Assembly (NCBI GenBank): GCA_964550025.1
Contig: CAZJYI010000015.1
Span: forward strand, 1 to 64,000
DNA from: CAZJYI01 sp964550025
GTDB taxonomy: Bacteria > Verrucomicrobiota > Kiritimatiellia > UBA8416 > CAYOBW01
Direction: 5' to 3'
Length of the DNA: 64,000 bases
The notes under the pieces are model-generated. The model made no database searches. It saw only the letters and a program-made list of their open reading frames with translations, and was not told where the DNA came from. Shown here piece after piece: positions 55,868-64,000 of the stretch (position 1 is its first letter; every line of letters starts with the position of its first letter). A program made the translations under genes and the position numbers.

Positions 55868-56215
55868 TCAATGGGTGGCAAGTGGCGAGTGGCGGGGTGG
55901 CGAGTGGCGGGATGGCGAGTGGACGCGTCTGCGATTCGGTGCCTTTCAACCGGAGTTGGCGACTGGAGAGAGAAAGGAATGACCGCAGGAAATCGTTATC
56001 CGCTTTCGTCGCCGCTCTCGTCGGCCGGGCAGAGGAGGAGTCGGTTGACGCGAACGGCGATGCGAACGGTCGACCAGTGAGTGAGCACGAGCCATGTTCC
56101 TCCCTCCCGCCGGGCGTAGACGGGAAGCAGAGCCTTCCGGGGGCAATGCCTCGCGGCAAACCGATTCCGCGTACCACACTGCAGATCTTCCCGCCACTCG
56201 GCGCCAGTCCCTCCC
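55868..56215. repeat. GGCGAGTGGCGGG short tandem repeat and unexplained DNA
   Basis: GTGGCAAGTGGCGAGTGGCG and similar units repeat with 7-9 base period up to about 55922. The rest to 56215 has no gene with good support; an internal palindrome is not evident. Confidence 0.6.
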
Positions 56216-57541
56216 TCAGAACGTGAATCCCGCCTCGATCGAGAAGCGTTCCACGTCGTTGGGGCGCGGGTTGACCGGGTCGCTGTCCGCGCTGTAGTTG
56301 GCGTACTTGGCGATGAGCGTGAAGCGCTCGCCGAGCTTCTGCACGGCCACCACGTCGAGCTCGTTGCCGTAGTCGATGCTGCCCGCGTCGGACTCGAAGG
56401 AGTGGTAGACCACCTTGACGGTCGGTCCGATTCCCTTGGGGCACTTGACACTGGCGTAGGCGTACAGATCCTGCAGCCCGTCCGCGGGCGCGGTCAGGAA
56501 TACATCGGCCCACCCGTTGAACTTGTGTCCCGTGGCCAGGGGGGTCCTGAACGCGGCGCCGTTGTCGCTGCCGAGTAGCTCGTAGCCGACGCCGGCGCCG
56601 ACAATGCCCATCTTTCCGGAGACATCGGCCTTGATGTAGTTGGCCGAGTAGTCTGCCGTTGCCGTTGTCGCGGAATTGTCGGACTGGCGCGCATACTCCA
56701 GTTCGGCCGCGCCACCGAGGCCGTCCTCGTTGTCATAGCTGACGACGCAGTTGATGCCGTACGTGTCGCTGGAGTTGGCCGCGCCAACGGCGCCGTCGCC
56801 GAGATCGAGAAGGTAGGCGTACGCCGTCGAGGCGAAGCCCTTGCAGGGGCTGTAGCTGACATTCACGAGATGCGAGTCGGAATCGTAGGTCGCTGCATTG
56901 GGGGCCGCTCCCGAGGGCTCCGTTCCGTTCTCCTGTCCGAAGATCCGGTTGACGCCGCTGACGTAACCGTATAGCAGTTCGAGTCCCCCATAGTTGCCGC
57001 TTTTCGCCAGGACACCGTCGTATGTCTGTTCGTTCTGACGCCAGCCCACGTTGCCGATGAAGCGCGCGTTGCCGAGGATGATCCTCTGGCGTCCGCCGAT
57101 GACGGTAATGTCCGTTGCCGGGCAGATCATCTCCAGGTAGGCCTGGTTCACTTCCGTGCCTTCCACGTCCGCGATGACTGTCCTGTTGCTTCCCCCCGGG
57201 TTGGTGCCGGCCTGGTTGTACCGGTCGTCGTCCCCGATCGACGTCACGTTTTCGAATTCTATGAACCCGCGCAAGCCGTGGAACGGCGCGGTCGAGTATC
57301 CCAGCCGCGTGCGCAGCGTCAGCGCGTCGGCATCGTCGGCCGCGTCGGATTCCGCGTGTTCGTAGCGCAGGCGCGCGTTCACCGACGGCGTTCCACCGGT
57401 GATGGCATCCAGGAGGGACTGCGTTTCTTCCTCTTCCTGTGCATGTGCGGTGATCACGGCACATGCAACGATCAAAGACACAATGCCCCATACCGACCCG
57501 AGAATGCTGCTCCTGCCCGCCGTGCCGAATCCTGTCTTCAT
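56216..57541 (-). CDS. Outer-membrane beta-barrel (alginate-export/porin-like)
   Basis: A 441-residue exported protein (signal GSVWGIVSLIVACAVITAHA). It has alternating beta-strands typical of a 16-18 strand barrel: SVNARLRYEHAESDAADDAD, LTLRTRLGYSTAPFHGLRGF, VIGGRQRIILGNARFIGNVG, and a C-terminal strand ending in Phe (FSIEAGFTF), the usual outer-membrane assembly signal. The GRQRIILGNARFIG motif and the YDGV/FGQ segments recall the alginate-export family, but the cargo is unknown. The ATG at 57541 has GGAG six bases upstream; the long upstream open frame is not used. Confidence 0.85.
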   Translation of the reverse strand: MKTGFGTAGRSSILGSVWGIVSLIVACAVITAHAQEEEETQSLLDAITGGTPSVNARLRYEHAESDAADDADALTLRTRLGYSTAPFHGLRGFIEFENVTSIGDDDRYNQAGTNPGGSNRTVIADVEGTEVNQAYLEMICPATDITVIGGRQRIILGNARFIGNVGWRQNEQTYDGVLAKSGNYGGLELLYGYVSGVNRIFGQENGTEPSGAAPNAATYDSDSHLVNVSYSPCKGFASTAYAYLLDLGDGAVGAANSSDTYGINCVVSYDNEDGLGGAAELEYARQSDNSATTATADYSANYIKADVSGKMGIVGAGVGYELLGSDNGAAFRTPLATGHKFNGWADVFLTAPADGLQDLYAYASVKCPKGIGPTVKVVYHSFESDAGSIDYGNELDVVAVQKLGERFTLIAKYANYSADSDPVNPRPNDVERFSIEAGFTF

Positions 57542-57724
57542 CGTCTTCTCCTTCGCTGCTTCCTGACGATCCGGGATGCCGATTGCGATTCCCGACGTAA
57601 TTGACACCATTATGGTAACAATACCGATCGCGTCAATCGGGAATATTCTGCCGGCCTTGAGCTTTTTTCGCGTTCCAGGTAGCTTCTTCTCGAGAACGTC
57701 ACGGTCGCTCCGTTTGACTGTGCG

Positions 57725-57790
57725 TTTTCGGGAGTGAACGTCGAACATGGAACGTCGAACACTGAACTTCGAACCGAAGATCGGCATCGC
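57725..57790. repeat. GTGAACGTCGAAC dispersed repeat, copy B
   Basis: TTTTCGGGAGTGAACGTCGA...AAGATCGGCATCGC, about 85-90% like copy A at 12241. It immediately precedes the GH10 remnant. Confidence 0.8.
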
Positions 57791-58072
57791 ACGGCGGAAG
57801 CGACACTGAAACTCGTCGGCGCCGACGGTCGTCCGGTTGCCTCCGGTCAGGCGATACGTATCGAGCAGGAGAAGCACGCCTTCCTGTTCGGCTGCAACAT
57901 CTTCAAGTTTGCGCGCTGCGCGACGCCGCGGGATGAAGAGGCCTACCGCAAGCAGTACGCGGACCTCTTCAACTTCGCCACGCTGCCGTTCTACTGGTGG
58001 ACCTATGAACGGGAGCAGGGCCGGCCGATGGATGCGCACGGGGAACAGCCGGCCCGGTCGAAGTGCGGTTGA
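57785..58072 (+). pseudogene. Glycoside hydrolase family 10-type N-terminal remnant
   Basis: About 90 residues matching the start of GH10-like proteins: TLKLVGADGRPVASGQAIRI, QEKHAFLFGCNIFKFARCAT, and EEAYRKQYADLFNFATLPFY, which is the classic start of the xylanase catalytic domain (FNxATLPFYWW). The rest of the ~350-residue domain, including both catalytic Glu, is missing and there is no start codon with ribosome site. It is a decayed fragment. Confidence 0.8.
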
Positions 58073-58122
58073 AGTAGAGCGCACTGCCGTGTGGGCCCAG
58101 AGAACGTTGAGGAACTCTCGGT

Positions 58123-59028
58123 CTAGTCGATGCCGTCGAGCGGACCGGCCAAGCCTTTGATCTGCCGCTCGATAGACCGGTGCAACGGGTATTCCAGTGT
58201 CCACACGGCCCGGCCCGACCGCGTCACGCACCAGTCAGCAGAACCCTCAAGAGTCCGGATGACTTCGTTCCGATCCTCACGGTCTCCGCAGTAGACCAGC
58301 GGTGAGCTCGGACCGGGCAGGTACGCGAAGCGGAAGCGTGTCAGTTTGGCGGCGCGGAGCACTGCCATCACGTCTTCTTGCTGCGCACCACGCTTGAGTT
58401 GCCGGGCTCTGGACGACTTCGGTTCGATGGCGGCGAAGTACTCCGTGTCCGGCCATTGACGACACTCAATGACGTTGGCATTGCGGTAGAACACCGTGGC
58501 GCAGTCGAACACGTGAACCGGTCTTCTGCGGAGGAACCCGAGGTACTCGAGCCGGTTGCGTCTCGCAACAAAACGGCAGCGCCCCACAAGCTGTCCGGGA
58601 ACAGTCCAGTCGAATGTCCCGATCACCCTGCCGGACACATTCGTTTGGACAACGACATTGCTGATATCCTGGGGGCGGACGAGGGTTGTGCCGGCGTCGG
58701 TCGCATTGCCGTCCAGCAAGCGCTTCAGACCCCGTGGGTTTCCGGGTGGGGTGAGGCATACCAGGTCAAGGTCTTCATCCAGAGCAGTCGTGAGGATGCC
58801 GACAGTCAGGTTTCTCGTCGCACCCGCCTCCGTGAGCTTCGTCAGCAGCAGTCCCATGTCAGGCGCGTCTCCCGGGGGCGAAAAGCACATCGAGTCGATG
58901 ATCTCGTGCGCCTCCGAGGATATTCCCAGGTGCTCTTCAATCAGGGCGCGCGGGGGACGTGTGGCGCACCCGGAGAGAAGAAAGGACACGCACAAGAACA
59001 GGAACACCACGGGCGTCTGCTTCATCAT
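58123..59028 (-). CDS. Hypothetical lipoprotein
   Basis: A ~301-residue protein, unrecognised. Lipoprotein signal MMKQTPVVFLFLCVSFLLSG with lipobox LLSGC. The mature part is mixed alpha/beta (EEHLGISSEAHEIIDSMCFS, VVVQTNVSGRVIGTFDWTVP, FRFAYLPGPSSPLVYCGDRE) with about six cysteines, some probably paired. There is no known motif. ATGATG 59028 was chosen. The phosphopantetheinyl transferase frame stops at 59030 just upstream, so the two genes are adjacent on the same strand, with the repeat at 59060 inside the end of that frame. Confidence 0.7.
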   Translation of the reverse strand: MMKQTPVVFLFLCVSFLLSGCATRPPRALIEEHLGISSEAHEIIDSMCFSPPGDAPDMGLLLTKLTEAGATRNLTVGILTTALDEDLDLVCLTPPGNPRGLKRLLDGNATDAGTTLVRPQDISNVVVQTNVSGRVIGTFDWTVPGQLVGRCRFVARRNRLEYLGFLRRRPVHVFDCATVFYRNANVIECRQWPDTEYFAAIEPKSSRARQLKRGAQQEDVMAVLRAAKLTRFRFAYLPGPSSPLVYCGDREDRNEVIRTLEGSADWCVTRSGRAVWTLEYPLHRSIERQIKGLAGPLDGID

Positions 59029-59029
59029 G

Positions 59030-59902
59030 TCAGCTCTGTACTCCACATGGTCTCGTTTCTGGTTTCTTGACACGATCTACAGGATCCATGGGATGTGAGG
59101 GGCTATCCTGTCGATCCTGTTGATCCTGTCCAAATTCCAGTTTGGTTGCGGCTGTGCTGCTCTGTGGCATTCCGCGGCCCAGGCAAACTCCCGTGTGGAC
59201 GAACGGCGGCTGCACGACGAACCGCACCGTGTGTTCGCGGGGAATTGCGCCGGGGAGGGTATCCGCCGTTACGGTGGCGTCGAGCGTCCCCGCGGTTGGG
59301 TCGATCCGGGTGATCACGATGTCCTTCGGGGCGAAGAGGACACCGCAGGTCGGGTACAGGCATTTCAGCAGGCTCTCCTTGGCCGAGAAGACGAGGGTAA
59401 CGTATTCCTCGTGGTTCAGTGCTTGTCTGGCGGCTGCACTCCCCGCGCGCAGGGCGGACTCGGCAGGACCGAGTATCTCTCCCTCGACTTCGCAACGCAG
59501 CTCAGGCGACATGACCTGCTCGGAATCGATGCCGACGGCCGTGACATCCGTTGCGCGCGCGGCCGCGGCCCAGGCGAAACCGGCGGTGTGCGTGATGGAA
59601 CCGACGATCCCCTCCGGCCAGAGCGGAGCCCCGTCCGCACCCCGGCCGACCCGTGTCCCGCCCGGCAGGCCCAACGCCGCGAGCGCTCGGGTGGCACAGT
59701 AGCGTCCGGCCGTGTAGTCGGCACGGCGTTTCTCGACTGCTCGTGCGAGCTCGGGTGGCAGGGGGATCCCGAGGTGTGCGTGTGCGTTCGCAAGACGGGG
59801 CACGTCCCGGACGGCGGCGGCGCTCCCTGCGACGCCCTGCCCGACGCGCAGCGGCGTGTCCACTGTCTCGATGCCGCAACCCGCGATGTCTTTCGTGTAC
59901 AT
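59030..59902 (-). CDS. 4'-phosphopantetheinyl transferase (EntD-like), repeat-extended
   Basis: A PPTase of the EntD/Sfp superfamily, which moves phosphopantetheine from CoA onto carrier proteins. It has EGIVGSITHTAGFAWAAAA, the metal-binding VTAVGIDSEQV, and the catalytic VFSAKESLLKCLYP (WxxKEA-like). The real domain ends near residue 245. The rest (EFGQDQQDRQDSPSHPMDPV...) is the translated dispersed repeat, so the natural end is probably lost or the stop is downstream only because of repeat insertion. The start at 59902 has no clear ribosome site and lies next to another repeat copy. No carrier-protein or synthase genes are in the window. Confidence 0.85.
   Translation of the reverse strand: MYTKDIAGCGIETVDTPLRVGQGVAGSAAAVRDVPRLANAHAHLGIPLPPELARAVEKRRADYTAGRYCATRALAALGLPGGTRVGRGADGAPLWPEGIVGSITHTAGFAWAAAARATDVTAVGIDSEQVMSPELRCEVEGEILGPAESALRAGSAAARQALNHEEYVTLVFSAKESLLKCLYPTCGVLFAPKDIVITRIDPTAGTLDATVTADTLPGAIPREHTVRFVVQPPFVHTGVCLGRGMPQSSTAATKLEFGQDQQDRQDSPSHPMDPVDRVKKPETRPCGVQS
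59060..59150. repeat. ATCCTGTTGATCCTG dispersed repeat, copy 4
   Basis: TTCTTGACACGATCTACAGG, GGGATGTGAGGGGCTATCC, GTCGATCCTGTTGATCCTGT, ending CAGTTTGGTTGCGGCTG. With copy 5 it flanks the PPTase gene in direct orientation. It is also translated as the PPTase C-terminal tail. Confidence 0.85.
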
Positions 59903-59907
59903 TCAGT

Positions 59908-59990
59908 CTACATCAGGATCCACGCGATTGGATGGGTTATCCTGTCGATCCTGTTAATCCTGTCCAAATCCCCGTTTGGCTGCGGCCATG
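59908..59990. repeat. ATCCTGTTGATCCTG dispersed repeat, copy 5
   Basis: GTCTACATCAGGATCCACGC, GATTGGATGGGTTATCCTG, TCGATCCTGTTAATCCTGTC, then GTTTGGCTGCGGC. It is just upstream of the PPTase start and adjacent to the stop of the PAS gene at 59996. Confidence 0.85.
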
Positions 59991-59995
59991 CTCCG

Positions 59996-61585
59996 CTACG
60001 ATTTCGGCGTCGCCAGGAGCGCGGCGATGGGCGCGCCTTCCTTCTCGCGGACCAGGCGGGTAACGGAAGTCAGAAAACGGTATTGCAGCAAGTTCCACTT
60101 GCGCTGGCCGGCTTCGGCCGCGGTGATGGGGGGAAGGGGAAACTCGGAGCGACGGAGCTCCGCCATGATCACGTGATCGAGTTTGAGGGGAAGGGTGGCG
60201 CCCAGCACACGACGGGCCGCTTCGTTCATGTATTCCACCTGCCCCGACGGGTCCCAGATCACGACACCGTGATCGCCCACGTTCTCGATCACGACTTCCC
60301 GTTTTCGCATGCCCACGGCGAAGCGGCTGAGTTGCGTCCGGTATTGCTTTTCGCGCGTCTTCACGGTCTCCGCCACAAAGTCCCTGAGGCGGTCGACCGT
60401 TCGGTCCCGCTCGGGGCCGAAGATGCCAAGCCGGTCAATATTCTCGGCCAACCCCGCGCGCAGTGTTTCCTCGAACATGGTTCCTCCCGCTGACTTGGCG
60501 GATCCGCCGGAGCCGGAGGCCTGCTGCTGGACGTCGGAAGCCAGCCGGTGGAGCACCTTCTTGCGCAGCCCGGCGGGGGCCGGCCCGCCCTGTTCCGCCT
60601 GCCGTCTGAGAAACGCCTCGGCGGTGCGCAGGGTGGCTTCGTCTTTGACGAACTCCTCGGTTGCCCGCATGGCCTTGAGCTGGTCGGTGAACGTGGCGAC
60701 AATGCCGAGGATCTCGTTGATGACGCGGCGCGATTCCTGGCCGCTCATGAGCTGGCTCGAGCGCGTCTTGATTTCGTTCTCGATCATCATGACGGCTTCC
60801 CGGAGCCCCTCGTCCGTCTCCGCTTCGCCCGCCTCTTCCTCGACAAGTGTCTCTCCCAGCGACCGGATATTGCTGATGATGTTCTCGATCGTGTCTTCGT
60901 TGCTGTCAGCATGTTCCGGGCGCGAGATGATATCTTCCATTGCCGCGCCAAGAGCGGAGGCAACCTCCGTCGGGTTGTTCCTGGCGCGGCTCACCAGCCA
61001 TTCGCGGCTTCTCCGCTTCTTCAGTAGTTCCTTGGCCACTTCCGTGGCGACCTGTTGGTCCGCCTCTTTGCGGGAGAGTCTCTCGGTGGAGACCTTGGTG
61101 CGCCGGTTGACGACACGCTCCTCGCCCGTGACGAGGACGTAGCTTGCTTCCCGGGTCGTTACGTGAGTGACCTTTTCCCGGGACAGGGCCTGGGCGAGCG
61201 AAATGCCCTGTCCGGCCTCGCCGGCGGTCGCGAACGCCGTCAGGAAACGTGTGAATTCCTTCTCCGTCAGTCCGGGGCTGAAGCGCAGGCTCTGGACTTT
61301 GAGCCTGTTGAGATGTCCGATCAGGCGGGCGACGTTCGGGTTGCGCGCTTCCACGGGAAACCCCTCGAAGACCATCCCTTTGTCGGTCAAGGCGAGTGCC
61401 ACCGGGGCGCGGCGCCGACCGAGCAGGCTCGAAACGCATTGAAAGGCGTTCTGGATCGATTTGAGGGACAGCGGATGCTCCGTGGAGTATATCCCGATAT
61501 TGGCATAGGCCACGCACAGCTCGCGGATGAACTCCGACACCTCGGCCGTCCGCATGGCCTGCTTGGAGTCGTCGGAAGTCGGCAT
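59996..61585 (-). CDS. Cytosolic PAS-domain-containing protein
   Basis: A 529-residue protein with no signal. The N-terminal ~200 residues are a conserved-looking helical domain (YANIGIYSTEHPLSLKSIQN, LALTDKGMVFEGFPVEARNP, LRFSPGLTEKEFTRFLTAFA) that I do not recognise by name. A coiled-coil middle (EEEAGEAETDEGLREAVMMI, REKQYRTQLSRFAVGMRKRE) leads to a PAS-like C-terminal domain, VVIENVGDHGVVIWDPSGQV and EYMNEAARRVLGATLPL, likely for sensing or signal passing. It is divergent from the kinase-like gene 120 bases away; the pair may act in one signalling path. The start has no strong ribosome site. Confidence 0.75.
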   Translation of the reverse strand: MPTSDDSKQAMRTAEVSEFIRELCVAYANIGIYSTEHPLSLKSIQNAFQCVSSLLGRRRAPVALALTDKGMVFEGFPVEARNPNVARLIGHLNRLKVQSLRFSPGLTEKEFTRFLTAFATAGEAGQGISLAQALSREKVTHVTTREASYVLVTGEERVVNRRTKVSTERLSRKEADQQVATEVAKELLKKRRSREWLVSRARNNPTEVASALGAAMEDIISRPEHADSNEDTIENIISNIRSLGETLVEEEAGEAETDEGLREAVMMIENEIKTRSSQLMSGQESRRVINEILGIVATFTDQLKAMRATEEFVKDEATLRTAEAFLRRQAEQGGPAPAGLRKKVLHRLASDVQQQASGSGGSAKSAGGTMFEETLRAGLAENIDRLGIFGPERDRTVDRLRDFVAETVKTREKQYRTQLSRFAVGMRKREVVIENVGDHGVVIWDPSGQVEYMNEAARRVLGATLPLKLDHVIMAELRRSEFPLPPITAAEAGQRKWNLLQYRFLTSVTRLVREKEGAPIAALLATPKS

Positions 61586-61705
61586 GGATTCACTCTACCA
61601 GTTGCTCTGCCGGCAGGCCAGCACGAATTCGCGCCCATCCGACTTCCGATTGACAGACCCGTGCGGCAAAGGCTAAACAGTATGTGGGAAAGGGGCGGTG
61701 AGGCA

Positions 61706-62851
61706 ATGCGCGACGACAGAGTTTCCGGAATCTCCCTTGCAGAGCGTGGTGCAGAGCGGCACTTCGCTGTCGGTGTTGCCCTGATGGCGGTCCTCCCCAT
61801 CCTGACGTTGGGGTACCTGGCTACGATGGGATTGCTCGGCGTGGAGGTGCCTGCGCTGGTTCGCGTGGCCCTCGCTGCGGTGGTCGTCGTGACCGGCATT
61901 CTCGGTTTCCTGGTCCTTCGCAAATACCCCGACAGTGTTGCCAAACTGCGCGTCTATGCCGATCGCATGGCAAACGGGGACCTTCCCGAAGACGTGGTGC
62001 TGGCGGGAGACGAGGGCGACATTACCGCTATCGAAGGCAGCATGAAACGCATTGTGGCACGTCTCAAGCAGCGTGTCGATGCGCTCGAGATCGAACGCTC
62101 CGTTCTGGAGCAGCGCCTCTACCAGGCGCAGAGAATCGCGGGAATGGGCGTGATGGCCGGCGGCATCTCCCGCGACCTCGGCGAGGTTCTCACCGGCATC
62201 CAGGCGGAAGTCGAGACGCTGCGGGACGGATTGGCCGCCGGGTCCGATGACTGGAACTGCGCCGACGAAATCGCGCAGAAGGTCGAAAAGGGATGGGCAT
62301 TGGCCGATCTGCTTCGGCTCTACGGGAGCGGCGGGAGCACGGAAATGGCGGAGTTCGACCCCGCGCCGGTGTTGCACGAGATCATCGAACTGCTGGAAGC
62401 ATACGTCCTCGAAAAGGCCGAGCTGACGGTGGCATTGCCGTGCGGGCTGTCGTCGATACGTGGTGATGTGACCCAGGTCCAGCAGCTCACCTCGAACCTC
62501 GTCATGAACGCCGTTGAGGCCGTCGGTGACGGCAAGGGGTCGGTACAGGTCTCTCTCTCAGTAGCGGATTTCGCCGAAACGGAGCTCGTCGACGCTCAGC
62601 CCGCCGAACAGGTGCGCGCCGGACGATACGCGTGCCTGGAGGTCTCCGACACGGGGCGGGGGATGGGAAAGGAGGAAAGGGCGCGTATCTTCGACCCGTT
62701 CTTCTCGACCAAGCCGGGCCATCGTGGCGTCGGCCTGGCCGTTGCCCTGGGCATCGTCCGGTCACACGACGGCATGATCTGCGTTGCCGGCGAACCCGGG
62801 AAGGGCACCACTGTTCGGGTCCTGTTTCCGCTCGGAGAGGACTCAGTCTAG
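61706..62851 (+). CDS. Membrane histidine-kinase-like protein lacking the phosphoacceptor His
   Basis: A ~381-residue protein. Two transmembrane helices (FAVGVALMAVLPILTLGYLA; LVRVALAAVVVVTGILGFLV) precede a HAMP-like linker and a coiled coil (LEIERSVLEQRLYQAQRIAGM). Where NtrB/PAS-type kinases have GxxHDxN, this has GGISRDLGEV, so the phospho-accepting His is Arg (residue 156). The ATPase domain is complete: N-box QQLTSNLVMNAVEAVGDG, G1 VSDTGRGMGKEE, F-box FDPFFSTKPGHRGVGLAVAL, G2 GKGTTVRVLFPL. It may act as a pseudokinase or through another acceptor. ATG 61706 (GTGAGG upstream) was chosen; 61682 is possible. Confidence 0.85.
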   Translation: MRDDRVSGISLAERGAERHFAVGVALMAVLPILTLGYLATMGLLGVEVPALVRVALAAVVVVTGILGFLVLRKYPDSVAKLRVYADRMANGDLPEDVVLAGDEGDITAIEGSMKRIVARLKQRVDALEIERSVLEQRLYQAQRIAGMGVMAGGISRDLGEVLTGIQAEVETLRDGLAAGSDDWNCADEIAQKVEKGWALADLLRLYGSGGSTEMAEFDPAPVLHEIIELLEAYVLEKAELTVALPCGLSSIRGDVTQVQQLTSNLVMNAVEAVGDGKGSVQVSLSVADFAETELVDAQPAEQVRAGRYACLEVSDTGRGMGKEERARIFDPFFSTKPGHRGVGLAVALGIVRSHDGMICVAGEPGKGTTVRVLFPLGEDSV

Positions 62852-62891
62852 CCCTCCACAGGCACCCCCGTCTGCCACCTCTCTCCTCGCC

Positions 62892-62971
62892 CGTCGTCTT
62901 TGCCCTAGTCTTTGCCCTCGTCTTCCCCTGCGCGAGACAAAGGTAAAGATGAAGGCGAAAGACGAGGACGA
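62892..62971. repeat. GTCTTTGCCCTC-unit palindrome, copy 4
   Basis: CGTCGTCTTTGCCCTAGTCT... on the left, GAAGGCGAAAGACGAGGACG on the right, loop CCCCTGCGCGAGAC. It lies 40 bases after the kinase-like gene and just before the 3' end of the convergent hydrolase gene at 62976. Confidence 0.85.
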
Positions 62972-62975
62972 ATGA

Positions 62976-63815
62976 TCAGGGGGTGGGGATCGACCCGCCG
63001 CCGAACTTCGCGTTCACCCACTCACAGATCCTGTCCTGGAGGCAGTCTCTCGATCCGGTCAGCGTGTAGACGTGATCGGCGCCGCCGTAGTACTCGAGAT
63101 CGAGACAGCCCCGGAGCTCGACACCCGGCAGCCCGTCAACGAACTGGTCGCGGTAGTTGTAATAGCTCCAGGCGCCGCCGGAGAACACGTAGAGCATCCT
63201 GCAATCGCGTCCCGTCAGGATGTCGAGCTCGCGGACAAACGTCTCTTTGGGCGGTAGCTCCCATCCGAAGGCGCTTTCGGAATCTTCCGCGCGGTCTGCC
63301 GGCTGTGCCGCATCACGCATGCGCTGCGTGGCGACGCGCAGCGTCTTGCGCGGATGGCTCAGCGCGAGCGAGTATCGCCGCCGGCGCGACGTTGGCGTCG
63401 GGTACGCGTACCCGTCGAGGCAGACCACGCCGACGGCCCGGTCGTCCTCTACGGCCGCGCGGTGTGCGTTCACGGCCCCCGTGCACATGCCCGCGAGGAT
63501 GAAGCGTTCCACGCTGTGCTTCGCCGCCAGGAAGTCCATGGATTCCCGCAGGTCGGCGACCGCCCGATCGTGTTCCGCCAGCGCATCGGTCCTCGTGTCC
63601 GCGTCCCCGATCCCCGAGAGGTCAAAGCGCAAGGTCAAGAAACCGAGCTGGGCCAGGCGCCGTGCCAGTGTTACGTGGAGCCGGTACGGTCCCACCCGGT
63701 GCAGCATGCCCGCGTTGGCGATGATCACGGCGATGCCAGGCACCGGTTGTGGCCCGGGAAGGGACAGTATGCCCGGCATGGGGGCCTGGCTCCCGAAGGT
63801 GACGATACGCTCCAC
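62976..63815 (-). CDS. Exosortase-associated-type alpha/beta hydrolase
   Basis: A ~279-residue hydrolase resembling the exosortase A system-associated hydrolases. It starts VERIVTFGSQAPMPGILSLP, then GIAVIIANAGMLHRVGPYRL and LRFDLSGIGDADTRTDALAE. The nucleophile elbow is FILAGMCTGAVNAHRAAV, with Cys at the usual Ser position (as I recall for this type), and the late His lies in YYGGADHVYTLTGSRD. The GTG at 63815 has a GGGGGG-rich ribosome site and overlaps by one base the stop (TAG) of the gene upstream, so they are coupled. The typical neighbours (exosortase, glycosyltransferases) would lie to the right of the window. Confidence 0.78.
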   Translation of the reverse strand: MERIVTFGSQAPMPGILSLPGPQPVPGIAVIIANAGMLHRVGPYRLHVTLARRLAQLGFLTLRFDLSGIGDADTRTDALAEHDRAVADLRESMDFLAAKHSVERFILAGMCTGAVNAHRAAVEDDRAVGVVCLDGYAYPTPTSRRRRYSLALSHPRKTLRVATQRMRDAAQPADRAEDSESAFGWELPPKETFVRELDILTGRDCRMLYVFSGGAWSYYNYRDQFVDGLPGVELRGCLDLEYYGGADHVYTLTGSRDCLQDRICEWVNAKFGGGSIPTP

Positions 63816-64000
63816 TATGTTGCCCCCCGCACGAGGATGTTGGTGATGGTGGCCGGGATGACGCCCGGGAGCAGAAGCTCGTTCATGTCTTCCCAGCGAT
63901 CCCATCCACAGGCCGCGCCCTCTTTCCACGGGTGAAACGCCGTTCTGTCCGCGCCCAGTCTATCGCGCAGCCCCGCCAGCTCCGGGCACAAGTCCGGCGC
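63815..64000 (-). CDS. Hypothetical protein, C-terminal part (5' end outside window)
   Basis: The minus-strand frame is open from the window edge to a TAG at 63815-63817: 61 codons ending LLLPGVIPATITNILVRGAT, with WKEGAACGWDRWEDMNE before it. The start lies beyond the right edge. Not recognised. It is translationally coupled to the hydrolase gene, whose GTG overlaps this TAG by one base. Confidence 0.7.
   Translation of the reverse strand, partial: APDLCPELAGLRDRLGADRTAFHPWKEGAACGWDRWEDMNELLLPGVIPATITNILVRGAT

Noticed and set aside
58018..58122. Continuation of the GH10 gene after 58072
   Set aside because: After EREQGRPMDAHGEQPARSKC the frame stops, and neither of the other frames resumes GH10 motifs before the lipoprotein gene; the gene is truncated rather than frameshifted.

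Overview
This is a GC-rich bacterial chromosome segment of ordinary gene density on both strands. The content suggests a member of the PVC superphylum, most likely Kiritimatiellota or a close relative. That placement is my inference from several features together: formylglycine-generating-enzyme-like secreted proteins in tandem; very large secreted proteins built from DUF2341/LamG/FN3-like, pre-peptidase and thrombospondin-type-3 modules; AAA-ATPase-like PD-(D/E)XK proteins; REP-associated transposases; and dense palindromic intergenic repeats. No rRNA or marker phylogeny is available in the window.

Layout. 1-3.5 kb: glutamate synthase gltB (5' end outside the window) and gltD. 3.5-9.4 kb, minus strand: AIM24-type and DUF533 proteins, a glycosyltransferase, a TPR lipoprotein, a 29-residue ribosomal-type protein missed by ordinary ORF length cut-offs, and hisG with an intrinsic-terminator hairpin in its leader. 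10-16 kb: two unknown proteins, a complete RAYT transposase with inverted-repeat ends, a PD-(D/E)XK/AAA protein and purN. 16.3-17.7 kb: a candidate selenoprotein operon, which is the most interesting locus. An exported protein has an in-frame UGA that would make a CxxU motif, followed by a SECIS-like hairpin, and its downstream stop overlaps the start of a NapH/MauN-like membrane ferredoxin. 17.8-26.6 kb: M42 peptidase, an HtrA-like protease with an overlapping degenerate partner, cardiolipin synthase, a leaderless nuclease/phosphatase-like gene, a TerB-like protein and a nucleoside transporter. 26.7-35.2 kb: a 1.5k-residue surface protein, nagB, a pentapeptide-repeat protein and an esterase. 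35.4-36.8 kb: transposon debris with an AbrB-like/coiled-coil gene pair. 37.4-44.2 kb: two FGE-like paralogues and a giant secreted protein split by an assembly gap. 44.2-49.7 kb: a decayed accessory region with IS fragments, palindromes, an LRR lipoprotein, tRNA-Arg(TCT) and a toxin-antitoxin pair. 49.8-64 kb: an M4 metalloprotease, an MgtC/DUF4010 protein, a porin, a GH10 remnant, a phosphopantetheinyl transferase flanked by direct repeats, a PAS protein, a histidine-kinase-like protein lacking its phosphoacceptor His, and alpha/beta hydrolase genes.

The housekeeping genes are scattered singletons or pairs (ammonium assimilation, His and purine biosynthesis, amino-sugar catabolism). The accessory content is dominated by secreted modular proteins that share a C-terminal module. 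At least five families of dispersed palindromic repeats sit between genes; several have been translated into gene ends or lie at convergent termini. All calls are made by reading; no database search was run.
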